NCBI GenBank assembly: GCA_022410635.1
Contig: JAJVDF010000137.1
Span: 1,736,544-1,800,543, forward strand
Length of the DNA stretch: 64,000 nucleotides
Direction: 5' to 3'
DNA from: Tretioscincus oriximinensis
Lineage: Eukaryota > Chordata > Lepidosauria > Squamata > Gymnophthalmidae
A program made the position numbers and the translations under genes. The notes under the pieces are model-generated. The model was not told the origin of the DNA, made no database searches, and saw only the letters and a list, made by a program, of their open reading frames with translations. This document shows, in pieces, positions 1 to 11,832 of the stretch. How positions within the stretch are numbered: position 1 is the stretch's first letter; every line of letters begins with the position of its first letter.

Positions 1-239
1 AAGGTCTCTGGGTGGGTCACAATAAAATCACTATAAAAACCAATAAAATAAATTAGCTAAAAGAGAGGCAGTGCCTGCAAAGGGAAGCCATGGGGCCTTT
101 CTAAAGGGCTGCTCCATGGACGCTAACAGGTTGCACCACCTTGAAATGGTGTGGATCCGAATTCTGAATTCTCTGTCTGTTCGAAATAAAGGGAAACCAA
201 GCAGAGCTTCACAATTCCTAGATGGGTGCCACACTTCCC

Positions 240-308
240 CACTTCTTTCTGTGCTGAGTAGAACACTTTTTGGACACTTCCAACTCTATGATTCTATGAT
301 TCTATGAA
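240..308 (+). repeat. CR1-A 3' terminus fragment
   Basis: The segment ends in three overlapping ATTCTATG-type octamers preceded by CCAACTCTATG. This matches the last bases of the long CR1-A copy that ends at 19562. Only the extreme 3' end is present, as expected from 5' truncation during target-primed reverse transcription. Confidence 0.7.
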
Positions 309-1849
309 TTTGACACTCATTGACCATTTTCTCTCTCTCATGACTCCAAACATTAATATCCAATATTTTATTGTGGTCAATGACCAGTCAGTATCACAGG
401 AGAAGTAAAAAGCAGAAAGATACAAGTTGTGCATAAATACTAGAAACATCAAAATACAGTTGTTTGTCAGTTGATCTGATTTTAGTTACTGCCACCCTTA
501 AAAATTGCGACCTTCAGTGTTTTGATCCACCAATTTTTAAATGTAAATATCACCTTCCCTAAGGGAGAAACGTTCAGTAATAGGTAAAATGAGAGCAGAG
601 AGCAAATGGGCATAAGGAACGTAATATAGGACAACATGTGTGACATTCTCAGTTTGGTTTGAGCAGATCCACTGAGTGTATTTAGGCTATTTCTCCTGTG
701 AATGTGCATTTGGCCAATANGATTCTATACACCCCAAAAGTGAAGGCTGGTGATGCTTCAGGATTAGAGAAGCCTCCACAGTTGCTGGGATGGAGGAAAC
801 TGCCAAACAGGTGGGCCAAACAGAGGGAATAAATGTTCTCTCTGGGATCCTGTTCAACCGCCAAATAAATATTTTCCTTTGCATATCAGTAATTGGAGGA
901 CAAGAATTTAAGCACCGATTGTGTCTTTGCCCTGTTATCCTGCCTTACACCTGGACATTCCAAGGCAGGTCACAACTTTGATCAACACCTACTGGTGCTC
1001 CAGAATCGTCAAGGTGAGGCGCTCCTCAGACCTTCGCACAGATTGACAGAGCGAAGGCCGAAGGCATGCCTCCCATAACGGGAGCAGGAAGACATGTCAG
1101 CTTCTTAAGGCACTTGCATTTCCTCATTGCATTTCCTCAGTATTTTCGTCTCTGCTACTCATCTCCATGTTTGGTCTTGGTCTGTGCTGTGACTCTGCTG
1201 CTTGTATTGCCGTGACATCTTGCTGATATTCTGGACATGCATTCTGAGGTCTCCCTTTCAGTTGCAACTTGTTTTTCTGTTAGCTATGTATAAGGTTTAC
1301 TTGTGTTTTTGTAAACGGGTGTCCAGACGCTGCACCAGTAGATCCTGGCAGATCCCTGAGGCCTTGTCAGTTGGGTTCTTTGGTGAAATGGCAGTCATTG
1401 CACCTCTTTTTCTATCATGATTCAACTGGGGTAGGTACCGCTTTTGCTTTCCCTCCTCTCGGTGTTGACCGGTGCATGTAAAATCTACTATGAAATCAGC
1501 TTCCAGGTGGTTTTATACTGAACTTCATGCAAATGGGCCATCACCTGCCATCAGCTCTACCTGCTTTGACACAAAATGTCACTTCTCCCAGCTAACTTCC
1601 TCTTTACCCATCAGCCACCACTCAAGGGAAGTCCCCAAATTGGGCAGCATCCTAAATCCAGTGCCGGCTCGTTCACTAATTGCATTGCCTCCTTCTTAAT
1701 TTCCTTCCCCAACCCCAAGCGTAAAAAAAACCTCCTAAGAACAATGGAAAAGGAAGCTTTGCCCTCCCAATATGTCAAAACATCTGGGGAAACACCTGCA
1801 TCAGCGCCTTCAAACATCATTTCCTTCTGATCCTTCCCATTAATTCAGC
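309..1849. other. No gene or repeat recognised
   Basis: Mixed-composition sequence. Short open frames occur on both strands but none has a recognisable motif or a believable exon structure. There is a single N at 720. Confidence 0.5.
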
Positions 1850-2180
1850 CGAATCTCGCCAAGCTCCACACTTGGTTAAACTTTATTTTGCCCATTAATA
1901 ATCTGCGCCCAATGAAACCCGAGTGCAGGTGCACATGTGCTGGTGCTCATGCTCCTCTATTTCACATGCAGATGAGCTTCCCTAAATCTGCATAAATTTG
2001 TTATGCATGGCAGCACAAGGAAATGCTCAAGCAACTTTTATTTTTATCTAATCAAGAGGCTGCCTAATAAAAAACCAGCAGCGGAGTTCATAAGACGCAT
2101 CAAGAGGGGCCCAGGGGACATTCAACCTTGCAGGAGGGAAAAACAGAGGCGCTCCGCAACCATTATTTTCAAGGCTAGGC
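1850..2180. promoter_or_regulatory. AT-rich repeat-free block, possible conserved element
   Basis: This block lacks the repeat families that fill the window and is rich in TAAT/ATTA cores. It contains a perfect inverted heptamer, TGCATAA at 1989-1995 and TTATGCA at 2001-2007, resembling paired POU half-sites. A regulatory role is inference from composition only. Confidence 0.25.
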
Positions 2181-2486
2181 GCCCGCAAGGAAGTCCTTCT
2201 GTCTCCTGATTCTGAGGACACCAAAGGAAAGAACGCAAACGCCTTCCCATTTACATTCCACCCTCACTTGTGACCAGTTTGCTCTGCCTCATGTTACAAA
2301 GAAAGAGAACCCAACTGAGCTGTTTAACATTCCCTGATTCATCAAATGTCTTTTGTGTACCCTTGACCAAATTATGACACCCCCTCACCAGCCTCAGAGG
2401 GGCCTTGCCTGTAATGGGCCCAAAGAGTCCCTCCTGATGGGCATCAAGGACATTTCTTGCATGCCATGGCTTTGGCCAAAGAGGCC

Positions 2487-2585
2487 CTTCTCCTCCTCCT
2501 CTTCCCTCTCCTCTTCCTTCTCTTCTTTTCCCCCCTCCTCCACTTCCACCTCTCCCCCTTTTCTTTCCTTCCTCCTCCTCCTTCA
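2487..2585 (+). repeat. Long polypyrimidine tract
   Basis: About 100 bases are almost wholly C and T (CTCCT, CTTCC and CCCC runs) with only two interrupting A residues. The tract ends in CAG, so it superficially resembles a splice acceptor, but no exon follows. Confidence 0.85.
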
Positions 2586-2794
2586 GGCACGCAGCTGATG
2601 AATTGCTTCTTTTAATGATTTTATTTGTTCTAGCACAACTTGAGGCCCTCAAATAGAAAGGTGATATACAAATGTAAATAAGCAACATAAAATGCTGTAA
2701 ACAATTATTCCTTTTTATTATAGGAAAATATACATTTCACAATTAAATAAAAACAGCCTTTCTGCCACCATAACAGATGTGAGTGGAAACAGAA

Positions 2795-2930
2795 CTTAAG
2801 AGGAGGAGCCCTGTTGAACAGGACCACAGTGGCCCCTCCAGCCAAGCCCTCTGTCTCACCCTGTGGCCCACCCACGGCCCTGGGCACTTCAAGCAGAAGG
2901 AGAAGGCAAAACCTTTGTCATTATTGACTC
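2795..2930 (-). repeat. CR1-B 3' fragment
   Basis: Carries the family block CCCTCTGTCTCACCCTGTGG followed by GGGCACTTCAAGCAGAAGGAG, the reverse complement of the CR1-B 3' untranslated region. The upstream coding part is missing. Confidence 0.6.
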
Positions 2931-4164
2931 TTGGAATAAGGACTTGGCATCCATATGATAGTATAGACCATTGGTTCAATTGCCAGAAGCCCAATTGTCT
3001 CCCGTAGACTCTGAAGTGCCTGGTAGATTACAAATCTTAGGTGCAGTGTTTATAGAATTGCAACAAGTCAGAAGGCCAGACATATTCTGCTGGGGGCTCA
3101 TCTGGCCAAGCCAGGTCAAGGGGAGAGGTAAGGGACCTTGGAATGTCCAAAGGCAATTGTTGTTCATTAAATAGCTGCTTTGCAGCCACCCCAATCCACA
3201 AAAAGGACTTCAGCACAATGGAGAATCCCCGGTGTCAACTGAAGAGGCATCCATTTGAATTTGTAATTGATTTGAGATGGAATTATATCCTGATCGCTTT
3301 TGCCGGCTGCAGCATGAGAACGGACTCTGTGCATGAAGACAGATGAACCTGCCAGAGGCAACTTTATAGCCTTGGTTGTAGCTGAAGCAATTCCTTATCT
3401 GTGGGGCAGAATTGTGGTGAGCCCAGCAAAAGCCTTCATAACCCTGGGTCAAAGCTGCAAGTGCTGGAGTGAGCGCAGGAGGCAGAGGGCAAAAGATGCT
3501 TCGGAAGCCCTGATGGGGAAACGGGAAGCTGGCTTGCAAAGTGGTTGGATCAAAACACCAGAAAGGGAGGTGCCAGGGGTGGGAGAAATCTCAGAAAGAA
3601 GTGGCAGGGTTTTCCCCTCTAATGGGTAAACGATGTTCAACATATGGTAAGCCTGATTGAGTACTGAAGAGAAAAATCAAATTATTACCGTGAGATGGAA
3701 GGAAAACCAAAAACCAATTAAAAAGTACAAGTCAGCTTTATGATAAATAATGGAGAGCACTCGCAGGAAATAAGCGCGGCTTGAAAGGCAAGCGGGTGAG
3801 GCAGGCAGGCGAAGAATCACTCGCAACTGGGCAGATAGAAATCCCATTACAATTTGAAACTTACAGCTTCAGAGGCAGATCCAAAAGAGCCTAGTGGCAT
3901 CACCAGGTATTTATCACAGGTGCCCTGAACACGGGAAGAGGTGGCTCCAGGAACACGGGATGAGGCAACTTCATTAGGAATTAACACTTTTTTCTCCTGG
4001 ACTGAGGACCACAGAGGAACAAAAGCCACGGAGTGGGGAAATGAAAGGGCCAGGGGAGCAGTGCAGGGCTCTTTGATTCCGATCTGAGGTAGACAATATG
4101 CCTCCTCAACTTACATAGGTAAAGCCTCCAGCCATCATCACCCCACCCAAAAAAGCCCTTAGCC
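2931..4164. other. No gene recognised
   Basis: Anonymous sequence with overlapping short open frames on both strands. The interval 3640-3800 is AT-rich and repeat-free, and might be an old conserved element, but nothing in it is diagnostic. Confidence 0.45.
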
Positions 4165-4293
4165 AGATTCTCCCCGCACTGAGACTTCTTCTGAGCAATC
4201 TACAGGGCTTGCCATAGTCTACACTGCTATGTGGAAGGCCAAGCTCTGTCCTGAGAGACAGCCCAGAATAAAGCACAGAGGGGATCAGGTCCA
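4165..4293. mobile_element. FB foldback element, copy 1
   Basis: Has the core GCTTGCCATAGTCTACACTG, then CCAAGCTCTGTCCTGAGAGA and an AGAATAAAGCACAGAGGGGA end. The left end (CCCCGCACTGAGACTTCTTC) is a diverged inverse of the right. The left inner palindrome arm is lost. Confidence 0.6.
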
Positions 4294-6126
4294 AACATCA
4301 CTATTATTGGCTAGCTCGCTATATAATAAAAGATGTGCTGTAGCTTTTACAATTGTACCTCTAGCCAATGGGAAAGGCTGACATATAGATGGCCAACCAC
4401 ATTGAAAAGTACAGTGGTGGTGCTCTTGGAAACCAGCATCTGTAGTGGCCAGCCTGCCTCCACAAACCCTGAAGGCCACGGCTGTTTCAGTGGCAATGAA
4501 GTGCCTTACTTTGGTGGTGCCCATCACCACTACGTACAACCCCCCCACTGCATTATTCTGGAATAAAACAGTCCAGAGAGTGTTTACTACAGAATAACCA
4601 AATGTAGGGGCATAGACAAGTGATAACCTGAGTTCTGGGAAGTAGGAAACTGAGAAAAACCACTGGTATCCTGCAAATAAAATAGCGTAAAAATAATCTA
4701 CAGACATTTTTCTGTGTGTGCTGTGCAGAGAGAGTTTTAAGGACATTTTTTCATTGGTGTATTATTAATTTTCATCAACATGTTGCTTTTATGGATATTT
4801 TGACCCAGAACTCTTGTCCACCCCAGACAACAAAGTCATACAGACCAGAGCTGATGGGAATTAAGATCTGAAGTATCCCCAGGGTGCTGGGCTGAGATAT
4901 ATTAAGCCTCATCATTTCAAGTATTTATTCACTGAAAATGTTCATGCATTACTTCCTGTTAAAACATAGAGACGGATCAAAGCACTGTGAACTGCTAAGT
5001 CTCAGCTGCTGCAAAACGGGCCTCCCCTCTCCCTCCTGAAGTGCTGCTTCAAAAAGAGTTTGCACACTTAGATGCCAATCAGCCCTCTATGAAGACATGG
5101 AGCACAGGGAAAAAAACCAATAAATGCAAATGTAAACATGCCTCAGCCAGGCTGGTGGCTGCTGAAGAAGATCAAAGGTGCTGGTCTTACCAAAGGAACT
5201 ATCCTGCAAGAAATGATTATAACAAATGGGCAATTCACAATCAGGCAGGTCATAGAAATGATGCAGTTTGAACGTGCTAAATTGAATGCTAAACCACCAT
5301 GGCAAAGATGAAGTAAGGTCTGTAGGAGGTTGTAAAGCTGGTTCCACTTGGAGCAAAATTTGCAAGGACATTTCCCTTTTGATGGATAAATGGATATAAC
5401 AGGATAACTGACCTAAGTTGGGTTAGGGGGGAATGTTTTTCCCAATTTTTTTTGCGTTGATTTAAATGTGATGTTTTGTTTTAGTGTTTTAGAACAGATG
5501 CACTTTTCAGTTTGCATATCAGTTTGTAAATATGTTTTGTGATCACAAAATAAAATGTATTATTTTTAAAATACTTTTAAAAACCCTGCATGAAACTACA
5601 ACATTAGAACTCCAAAGAATCATCGTCATTGTTTAAAATGCTTCTGTGTCCCCAAAAGAACAGAAGCGCAAGCAAATGTGGCAACCGCGAGGCTTACAAA
5701 AACCCTCTCCAGCCCAACGCAGAGCAGAACCTTTGTAAAAAGCAAAGCAAACCGGTAGCCAGGAAGAAACTCAAGGGGAGGAGACAAGGGGGCCTGTGGC
5801 AGTTGTGTGAACCATCTGCTTTGCCTGGGACGGCTGCAGCCTAAAACGCAAAGCCCTTTCAGCAGCCCTCTTTCCCCAACCACTAAGGGTGCCAGGAGTT
5901 GGGTTACAACATTGGAGGCAACGGCCTTTGATTAACTCCCCCAGACAAGAGGGACGGCAAGGGCTGCTTCAGACCAGCCGCAAGGAAATGGGCTCCCTTG
6001 TTTACAGCAGATCCAAAAAGGAGGACTTCGAATAAAGCATATAACACTCAATACCCTGCTGAGTTCTTGTTCCCCTTTTCTCTTGAGGACTTTATTCGGT
6101 GGTGGCTCCCAGATTGTGCAGTAGTC
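4294..6126. other. No gene recognised; short dispersed repeat at 4556-4581
   Basis: A 153-codon open frame on the minus strand (4285-4746) has no recognisable domain. The 26 bases at 4556-4581 recur exactly at 38508-38533, so this part is an uncharacterised dispersed repeat. The interval 5400-5580 is AT-rich. I see nothing else. Confidence 0.45.
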
Positions 6127-6325
6127 TCCTCCTTAGGGATGGAGCCACAGGCAGAACTCCTGAAATGCCACTTGCAGGGAGTCATGAACAGGGGCCTATT
6201 TTGCTTTCCTGTGTTCGGACTGCCCAGGTGCACCTGGTGGGCCTGTGTGTGAGACAGAAGGCTGGACTAGGTGGGCTCTGGCCTGATCCATTATAGCTCT
6301 TTTTATGTCCTTATGTTCTAGGGTG
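6127..6325 (+). repeat. CR1-B 3' fragment
   Basis: Reads in the sense direction through GAGACAGAAGGCTGGACTAG and ends in TTATGTCCTTATGTTCTA, the octamer-like 3' terminus that defines the family. It begins in the 3' untranslated part (GGATGGAGCCACAGGCAG). Confidence 0.7.
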
Positions 6326-6513
6326 CATCCATCATTATCACAGTATTCATTCAAGAAAACCTGCGGCATCTCTGCCATGGGAACAGAAGTGCCCACAGAC
6401 TCTAGGTCTGAGTGTAGCTCAGGAGCAGAGGAAACTGCCAGGAAAGCAAAAGGTTTGTAGTTCAATCCTCACCTTCTTCCCAGAAGTAGGCAATGGGAAA
6501 CTTCTTCTATACA

Positions 6514-6707
6514 GAGAGCCAGGCTGGTGTGGTAGGTAGAGTGTTGGATTCTTACCTGGCTGCCACCCGGTTCGATTCTACCTTCCTCCATGAAGCCAGT
6601 AGCTGGCCTTGGGCCAGTCGCAGTTCTTTAGAACTCTCTCAGCACCGCCTACTTTACAGGATGTCAGTGATGAAAGGGGCCTTATAAATAAATGTTGTTG
6701 TTGTTAT
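6514..6707 (+). repeat. SINE-1 (Sauria-type tRNA-derived SINE)
   Basis: Starts GAGCCAGGCTGGTGTGGTAG, a diverged Pol III A box. A B box, GGTTCGATTCT, follows about 50 bases later. The middle has TGGCCTTGGGCCAGTCGCAG and CTCTCTCAGCACC, and the copy ends in TATAAATAAATGTTGTTGTT. This is a near full-length, moderately diverged copy. Confidence 0.75.
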
Positions 6708-7266
6708 AGTTCTGCTACAAAAACTGTGTAGAAATGAAGATGCCCCTGCAGTCAACCAGATGTCAGCCACAACTTACCAGAAGCCAACAACATGTTATCA
6801 AGCCTAGTATAAAAATAAAATAAAATCTGCCAAAACTAAGTGACTAAAGGAAGGGAGAAATGAACAGGATGTCCGAGACTTTGGCAAGGGCTTGGGAAGG
6901 GGCCACAGGTTTCTCCAAACCTCCTGCACCCAATGAAGTAGAAGCTGAACCTTCAGCTTGCAAGTCTGGTTCTTGCCTCTTTCAGCAAACACAGGAGAAT
7001 AAACTTGGAAGTACAACTTAACACTTGCCAGAATAAATGACAGTGTTGCATCTTGCCAGCAGGATTTGAGGTTTAATTACAATTGTTTTCATCTTTAGTA
7101 TCCCTTTGTGTCTTTTTTATAATAGACAGTGAATAACAGCAATCTGTCCAGATATTCATTGCATCAATCTGCTCAGAATATCATGCACAATTCTGTTCAA
7201 GATTGTTCACTTCATGCCATACACGACAATTGACAACCATTGAAAAGTGAANGACAAGAGCTTCCA
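6708..7266. other. No gene recognised
   Basis: AT-rich anonymous sequence with no repeat family I can name. Confidence 0.45.
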
Positions 7267-7515
7267 TGAGAAGAACACAAGAACACACACAGAGTTCTGC
7301 TGAATCAGAATGGAACCCACCTAGTCCAGCATTCTGTCCCACACAGAGGCCCACCAATTGCACCTGAGCAGTCTGAACAGAAGAAGGCAAAATTTTCCCC
7401 TGTTCTTGACACCCTGCAAATGACATATCAGGAATCCTGCCTGTTGCCCCCAGGAAAAATCAGGTGCTGGTGCATTCCATACATCAATCCAGGAAGCTTG
7501 CAGTTCCACGAGGTC
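7267..7515 (-). repeat. CR1-B 3' fragment
   Basis: Contains CCACCTAGTCCAGCATTCTG, GAGGCCCACCAATTGCACC and CCTGCAAATGACATATCAGG, all reverse complements of the CR1-B 3' region. The 3' terminus (AAGAACACAAGAACAC) is slightly degraded. Confidence 0.7.
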
Positions 7516-8218
7516 TTGTCCACCTGCAAAATCCCTTTTGAAAATCCCATTGTATTTGGTTTCTTATACTGAAATTCTTTGTCCTGGCTTTGACTGACAA
7601 AAACAATTTCCCCTTCCCAAAGATTTTTCCCTAACTAAAGGTATCTTTAGTTTAATTTTCATGTTGACCCTTCAGGTATGAATTATCTAGCAAGGAGGTG
7701 TTGTAGCATCTTAGAAGCTAACAAGCAACTTTCTTCTTCTTAAATCTCCAAGGTTATACAAGACTCCCTTGCTAGATTGCCTGGATACAGACTAACATGG
7801 CTACTTTGGGTATAAGATAGAATACAAATTAAAATATTATACAGTGTGTCCAGCAAAAATCCCAAAATGGCTTGTTTTCCTTTTATCTTAGAATACATTG
7901 TTTAGAATTAGTTTGTGCTATTGATTTTTGGTTGTATACTTTTCCTGATATCTTCATAATTTTCTTAGTTTTAAAAACTGCATGTAATTTTTATAAAACA
8001 AATTCACATTTAAAATTAATATATAATTTGAAGAAAGATGGAATGTTGTATTTTATACCTGTAAATATTTTTATGCAAGCTATTAATATTCTATCATTTG
8101 TAATAGTGAGAAGTTTATTTACTATTGCTTAAAAGTTACTGTTCCAGCCTGTAATTTCAACTTTTGCAGTTTGCTTTCTACTTTGCATTCTTGCACTTTT
8201 GCCACCTTTGTAAAACCC
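7516..8218. other. AT-rich stretch with a partial unclassified repeat (7693-7808)
   Basis: Positions 7693-7808 carry words also seen at 30990, 43070, 47150 and 62540 (ATCTCCAAGG, ACAAGACTCCCTTGCTAGAT and ACTAACATGGCTACT), a dispersed repeat I cannot classify. The rest is AT-rich with no gene. Confidence 0.45.
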
Positions 8219-8582
8219 CATCCCAGCCCCTTTGTTTCTATAGTAACTTGGCTAATCCTTCATTTCCTCTTCTGGCTGTATATGTGCAAAGCATTAGCTG
8301 AACAATGGTGGATGGTGTTCTGCCGGCCGCATGGTAAGGCACTGCAGCCAGGAAATGAAGCCTGAAGGACCCCAGAACAAAAGAATGGGCTGGGCCAAGG
8401 ACAGGATGTTTACAGAAGCAAGAGGAGCCTGGGAGATGTTTTGTACCAGCTGACTGCCTGTAACTCCTGAAAGGGAGGTTTTAAAAGACCTGGCCACCAA
8501 CAATCTTGGTTGACTTCCTCCTGTTTTTTCCTGAAGTAAACCACGCTTCCACCTGAGGCTCTGTGTGGTTATTTTCACAACA
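8219..8582 (+). repeat. Candidate solo LTR
   Basis: A 364-base unit starts TGTAAAACCCC and ends TTTTCACAACA, so it has the TG...CA ends of a retroviral LTR. A TTTAAAAG TATA-like box lies at 8480-8487 and an AGTAAA polyadenylation-like signal at 8535-8540, in the order expected for U3-R-U5. I find no matching 4-6 bp target duplication, so the borders are uncertain. Confidence 0.4.
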
Positions 8583-8724
8583 GACTTCTAAACTTTCTGC
8601 TTTTCGTCTGCTCTCTTTATAGCAGACCCCCAGCCAGCCTGTGATTTCTCTAGCCCACAATCACAGCTGGTTCGCAAGTCCCTTAAAGGGATGGTGGTAG
8701 AAAGATCTAGGTACTGGATGCTTT

Positions 8725-8870
8725 CTACACCTTCCATGATTTTATCTAATCCAAATTTAAATCTAATTCAGCTGTCACCACCTCTTCTGGAAAAAAATTC
8801 CATAGACCAATGACCTTCTGGGTGAAGAAATTGTCTCCCTCGTCCATCCTCTCTCTAACTGATGGCATTG
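8725..8870 (-). repeat. CR1-B ORF2 C-terminal fragment
   Basis: On the minus strand this translates to a diverged form of the CR1 C-terminal block (FFTQKVIGLWNFFPEEVV), here followed by damage. It abuts a CR1-A fragment of opposite orientation. Confidence 0.6.
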
Positions 8871-8871
8871 A

Positions 8872-9318
8872 ATGCAAAAGAGAGTTACAAGTGTGGTGAG
8901 TGGTCTGGAAACCATGACTTATGAGGAAGAGTTAAAGGATCTAGGAAATGTTTAGTCTCCAAAAGAGAAGATGGAGAGGAGACCTCATAGCTACCTACAT
9001 ATATCTGAAGGGGTTCCATAGAGCAGAGGGATCAGTTTTGGTCTCCTTGGCTCATAAAAAGACTAGAAACGATGGGATGAAACTGTAAGGAAGTAGGTTT
9101 AGATTAGATATCTGAAATAACTTTTTGACGGGGAAAGTGGTAAATCAGTGGAGCAGGTTGCTACAGGAGGTGGTGAGTTCTCCTTCGCTGGAAGCCTTCA
9201 AAGAGAGGCTGGGCAGCCATTTTTCTGGGATGGTTTAGTGACTCCTGCATTGGGAAGGCGATTGGAGCCCATGAACCTGGAGGTCCCTCCCAACTCTAGG
9301 ATTCTATGATCCTATGAA
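8872..9318 (+). repeat. CR1-A 3' fragment, truncated
   Basis: Closely parallels 19115-19562 of the long CR1-A: GGTGAGTGGTCTGGAAACCA, the AAAGGATCTAGG block, GGAGGTGGTGAGTTCTCC and a final ATTCTATGATCCTATGA. It encodes the last 120 or so ORF2 residues with several frameshifts, so it is an old dead copy. Confidence 0.85.
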
Positions 9319-10460
9319 TGCTCCCCTGGTTTTACTGTTAGATGACAGGGAAAAACTTTTTCTCTATCCACCTTTTTGCCCCATATATGATTTAATAAAA
9401 TCTACAATTCCTTTTGCGAACAAGAGTCTCTTTGATGGGCAGACTGAGAATTGGAAAGAAATCTCTAGAGCAGGAAAGAAATACAGGCCTTCCCTGTGGT
9501 GGCCCCCTGGCCTTCGCAATAGCCAGCCAGTGGAAGGGTGCCAACTGCCGGCTCTTCAGCCCCTTGTTAGAATGTATCTGTTCAACCAGGGCTTTGACTC
9601 TTAGTTCCTAAAAAGAGTTCTGTGAAGGGAGGGGTTTACTTTTCAATGACTTTCATGTCTCGTTTTCATCCATTCTCTCACTGCTGTGTTATAAGAAAAT
9701 AAACAAATAGACCAGAGATTTCCTAGGATTACACATGTTATGCTACATTTTTCAACCTAAAATCTTAAAGAACAGAATTGAAGGCTAAATTCCTGGCATT
9801 CATACAAATCCAGAAGTTTCTTAAACATTATCTTGCAATGAAAGATTTGGTTCTTTTAAATGCACCAAAATCCTGGTAAACCCATTGAAGAGGAAGGTCA
9901 GAAGGAGAGACATATTTAGCCATTGCTGTTTTTATGCATCTTTTTAAACTGTATTATCCAGGAAAAATAGTCCAGCCGGCTAACAACCTCAGGTTGCTGA
10001 CTAATGGCACTTAAGTGGAGCTCCCAAGGATGCTTCCTTTTGCATTCTAATTAAATTTGCAAGCAGTTAAGGCCCGACAGTTTCCACCCTATCTGCCAGC
10101 TCCCTTTCACAGGCTTCTCAAAATAAATAAATACCCATCAGCATGACAATCTCTGAGAAAAAGGAAGACATTTAATGACCTTTTATTCTCTTCTTCTCCA
10201 AGCAATAGCAGATGGACACGTTTGCATCTTGTCTGAACTGTTTGTCCTGAGCGCTTGGCAAGGGAGAATCTTTGCAATGAAAGTTTTCTTTTAAAAAATC
10301 CATCTGCAGAACAACATGCCTTCAATATTCTACCATTACAAGCAAACAAGTGGACAAACTATACAAAGGGGCTGCAAAGACTGATGCAAGACCTTGAGCC
10401 TTCCACCCTTAGTGACACAAATTAACCTGAAGAAAGCAGGGAAACCTATCCCCATTACGC
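9319..10460. other. No gene recognised; possible quiet block 9930-10440
   Basis: Positions 9430-9620 resemble a degraded LINE-like fragment but lack diagnostic motifs. From about 9930 the sequence is repeat-free and AT-rich (for example TTCTAATTAAATTTGC near 10045). Confidence 0.35.
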
Positions 10461-10604
10461 CTCGTCCCCATTAAGCTAAATCTCAGAATAGGAGCCTGCC
10501 ATCTACGGGCTCGGCTAGACTATGGCAGGCTCTGAATGAGGGATGCGGATGGGCAAACTCTGTACCGAGGTAGAGCACAGAATAAGGCTCAGTGAGAGCA
10601 GGAC
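10461..10604. mobile_element. FB foldback element, copy 2
   Basis: The left end CTCGTCCCCATTAAGCTAAA is inverted relative to the right end AATAAGGCTCAGTGAGAGCA. The inner left arm GCTAGACTATGGCAGGCTC is present, but the right inner arm is reduced to GGATGCGGATGGGCAAACTC. It is the mirror case of copy 18. Confidence 0.7.
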
Positions 10605-10836
10605 TTCTTAGACCTTAAGGTACTTTTGTTGAAGTCTTAAAGATTCCAAGTGAAACATTTTAAGAAAAGATTTAACTTAAAACAATGCAACTGAATCAGT
10701 TACTGGAGTAAACAAGTCTATTGGGTAATGGATGGAATATAAATGTAAGCAGTAACTAAATAAATTAAATGGAAATGAGGGGAAATGGTTGTGAATCAGG
10801 ATTATGCATTCCTTTCTCCTGGACACGCCTTCTAGC

Positions 10837-10905
10837 TTAATGCACCAATTTTATATTTTTGCTTTTATTGCTGGCCGCCCTGAAGCCTTCAGGTATAGGG
10901 TGGGA
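10837..10905 (+). repeat. SINE/LINE 3' tail, left part, split by L1
   Basis: GGCCGCCCTGAAGCCTTCAG followed by GTATAGGGTGGGA is the tail shared by SINE-1 and the stand-alone tails at 12390 and 45165. Its continuation (TATAAGTACAAATAAATAAA) resumes at 11987, after the L1 insertion. Confidence 0.7.
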
Positions 10906-11832
10906 GGGGATGTAAATTTGGCAAAATATATCAGTCAAATCAAATTAAGAAGGCTAAGGGAGCTATATGATTCAAATGGCAACCCTTTATCACCGGCACA
11001 ACTACAAAAACTGAACCCATCATCCCATAATTGGATGGCAGTGATGGCCATTTGGACATATATAAACAGACCAGCAATAAAGGCGATTATGATCCAACAT
11101 CCACAAGAATTTGAGGAATTAGTGGTAAAAAAATTGAATAAAGAAAAAGGTTTGACAGGGAAAATATACTCGCTTCTAATAAAGGCCCGATACGATAACC
11201 AAAATATCCTTAAATCAAGCTGGGAAAGAGATGTTAATTTTACACAGGGTGAATGGGATAGATGGGTAAGGGATATTTGTATGATTAAAAATAATAAAAT
11301 GAGAGAGCTGCAAACGAAAATCCTAACCTGATGGTACCGGACACCATCTCAAATTTCGCACATGGGAAACCTATCCCCCTTTTGTTGGCACGGATGTCAG
11401 GTGATAGGGAGTTTTTTTCATATGTGGTATAACTGTGTGTACGTTCAACAATGGTGGGACTTAAGGGATATTTTGGGGATCAACCTGTATAAAAATTCTA
11501 TTCTATTGATGATGTGTAGAACTGGTGATCTCCGTTTGCAACCATCTGATAAACTTATTGTTGAGAGGTCGATCTGGGCAGGACAGCTAACTTTAACAAG
11601 AGGATGGAAAGACAAAAGCAGATGGTTGCTAAGTCAGTGGTATGACTACCTGTCAGAATTCTTATTATTCGATGTAATAAGGGAGAAACGTCTTATAAAT
11701 ATGGGTCTCTTACACAGCTCAACATGGGAAAGAAACTGGCAGAAACTATTGGCCCTTGGTGTTAATTTTAACAGAAGTGCTACTCTGTCACATACTACTG
11801 CTATGGTGAATGATTCAAGACTATTACTGTAA
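10906..11832 (+). pseudogene. L1-type ORF2 C-terminal region with one stop
   Basis: One reading frame stays open across the whole fragment except for an in-frame TGA at 11329-11331. The N-terminal part carries helical segments typical of the region downstream of the L1 reverse transcriptase (LRRLRELYD, WERDVNFTQGEWDRW). After the stop comes a degraded CCHC-like knuckle, where CWHGC and HMWYNC recall the L1 C-terminal motif but have altered Cys spacing. The frame ends with TAA at 11830-11832. Because only one stop has accumulated, the insertion is moderately young. The reverse transcriptase and endonuclease domains are absent, so it cannot move by itself. The apparent start upstream at 10804 is host and SINE sequence, not L1. 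Confidence 0.75.

Noticed and set aside
2251..2688. 145-codon minus-strand frame with Gly/Arg/Glu-rich centre
   Set aside because: The low-complexity centre is simply the antisense of the polypyrimidine tract.
4285..4746. 153-codon minus-strand frame
   Set aside because: No domain, signal or splice context. It includes a dispersed 26-base repeat, so it is likely chance.
6514..6590. Possible tRNA gene with A and B boxes
   Set aside because: The boxes belong to SINE-1. No cloverleaf closes and the tail is SINE-like.
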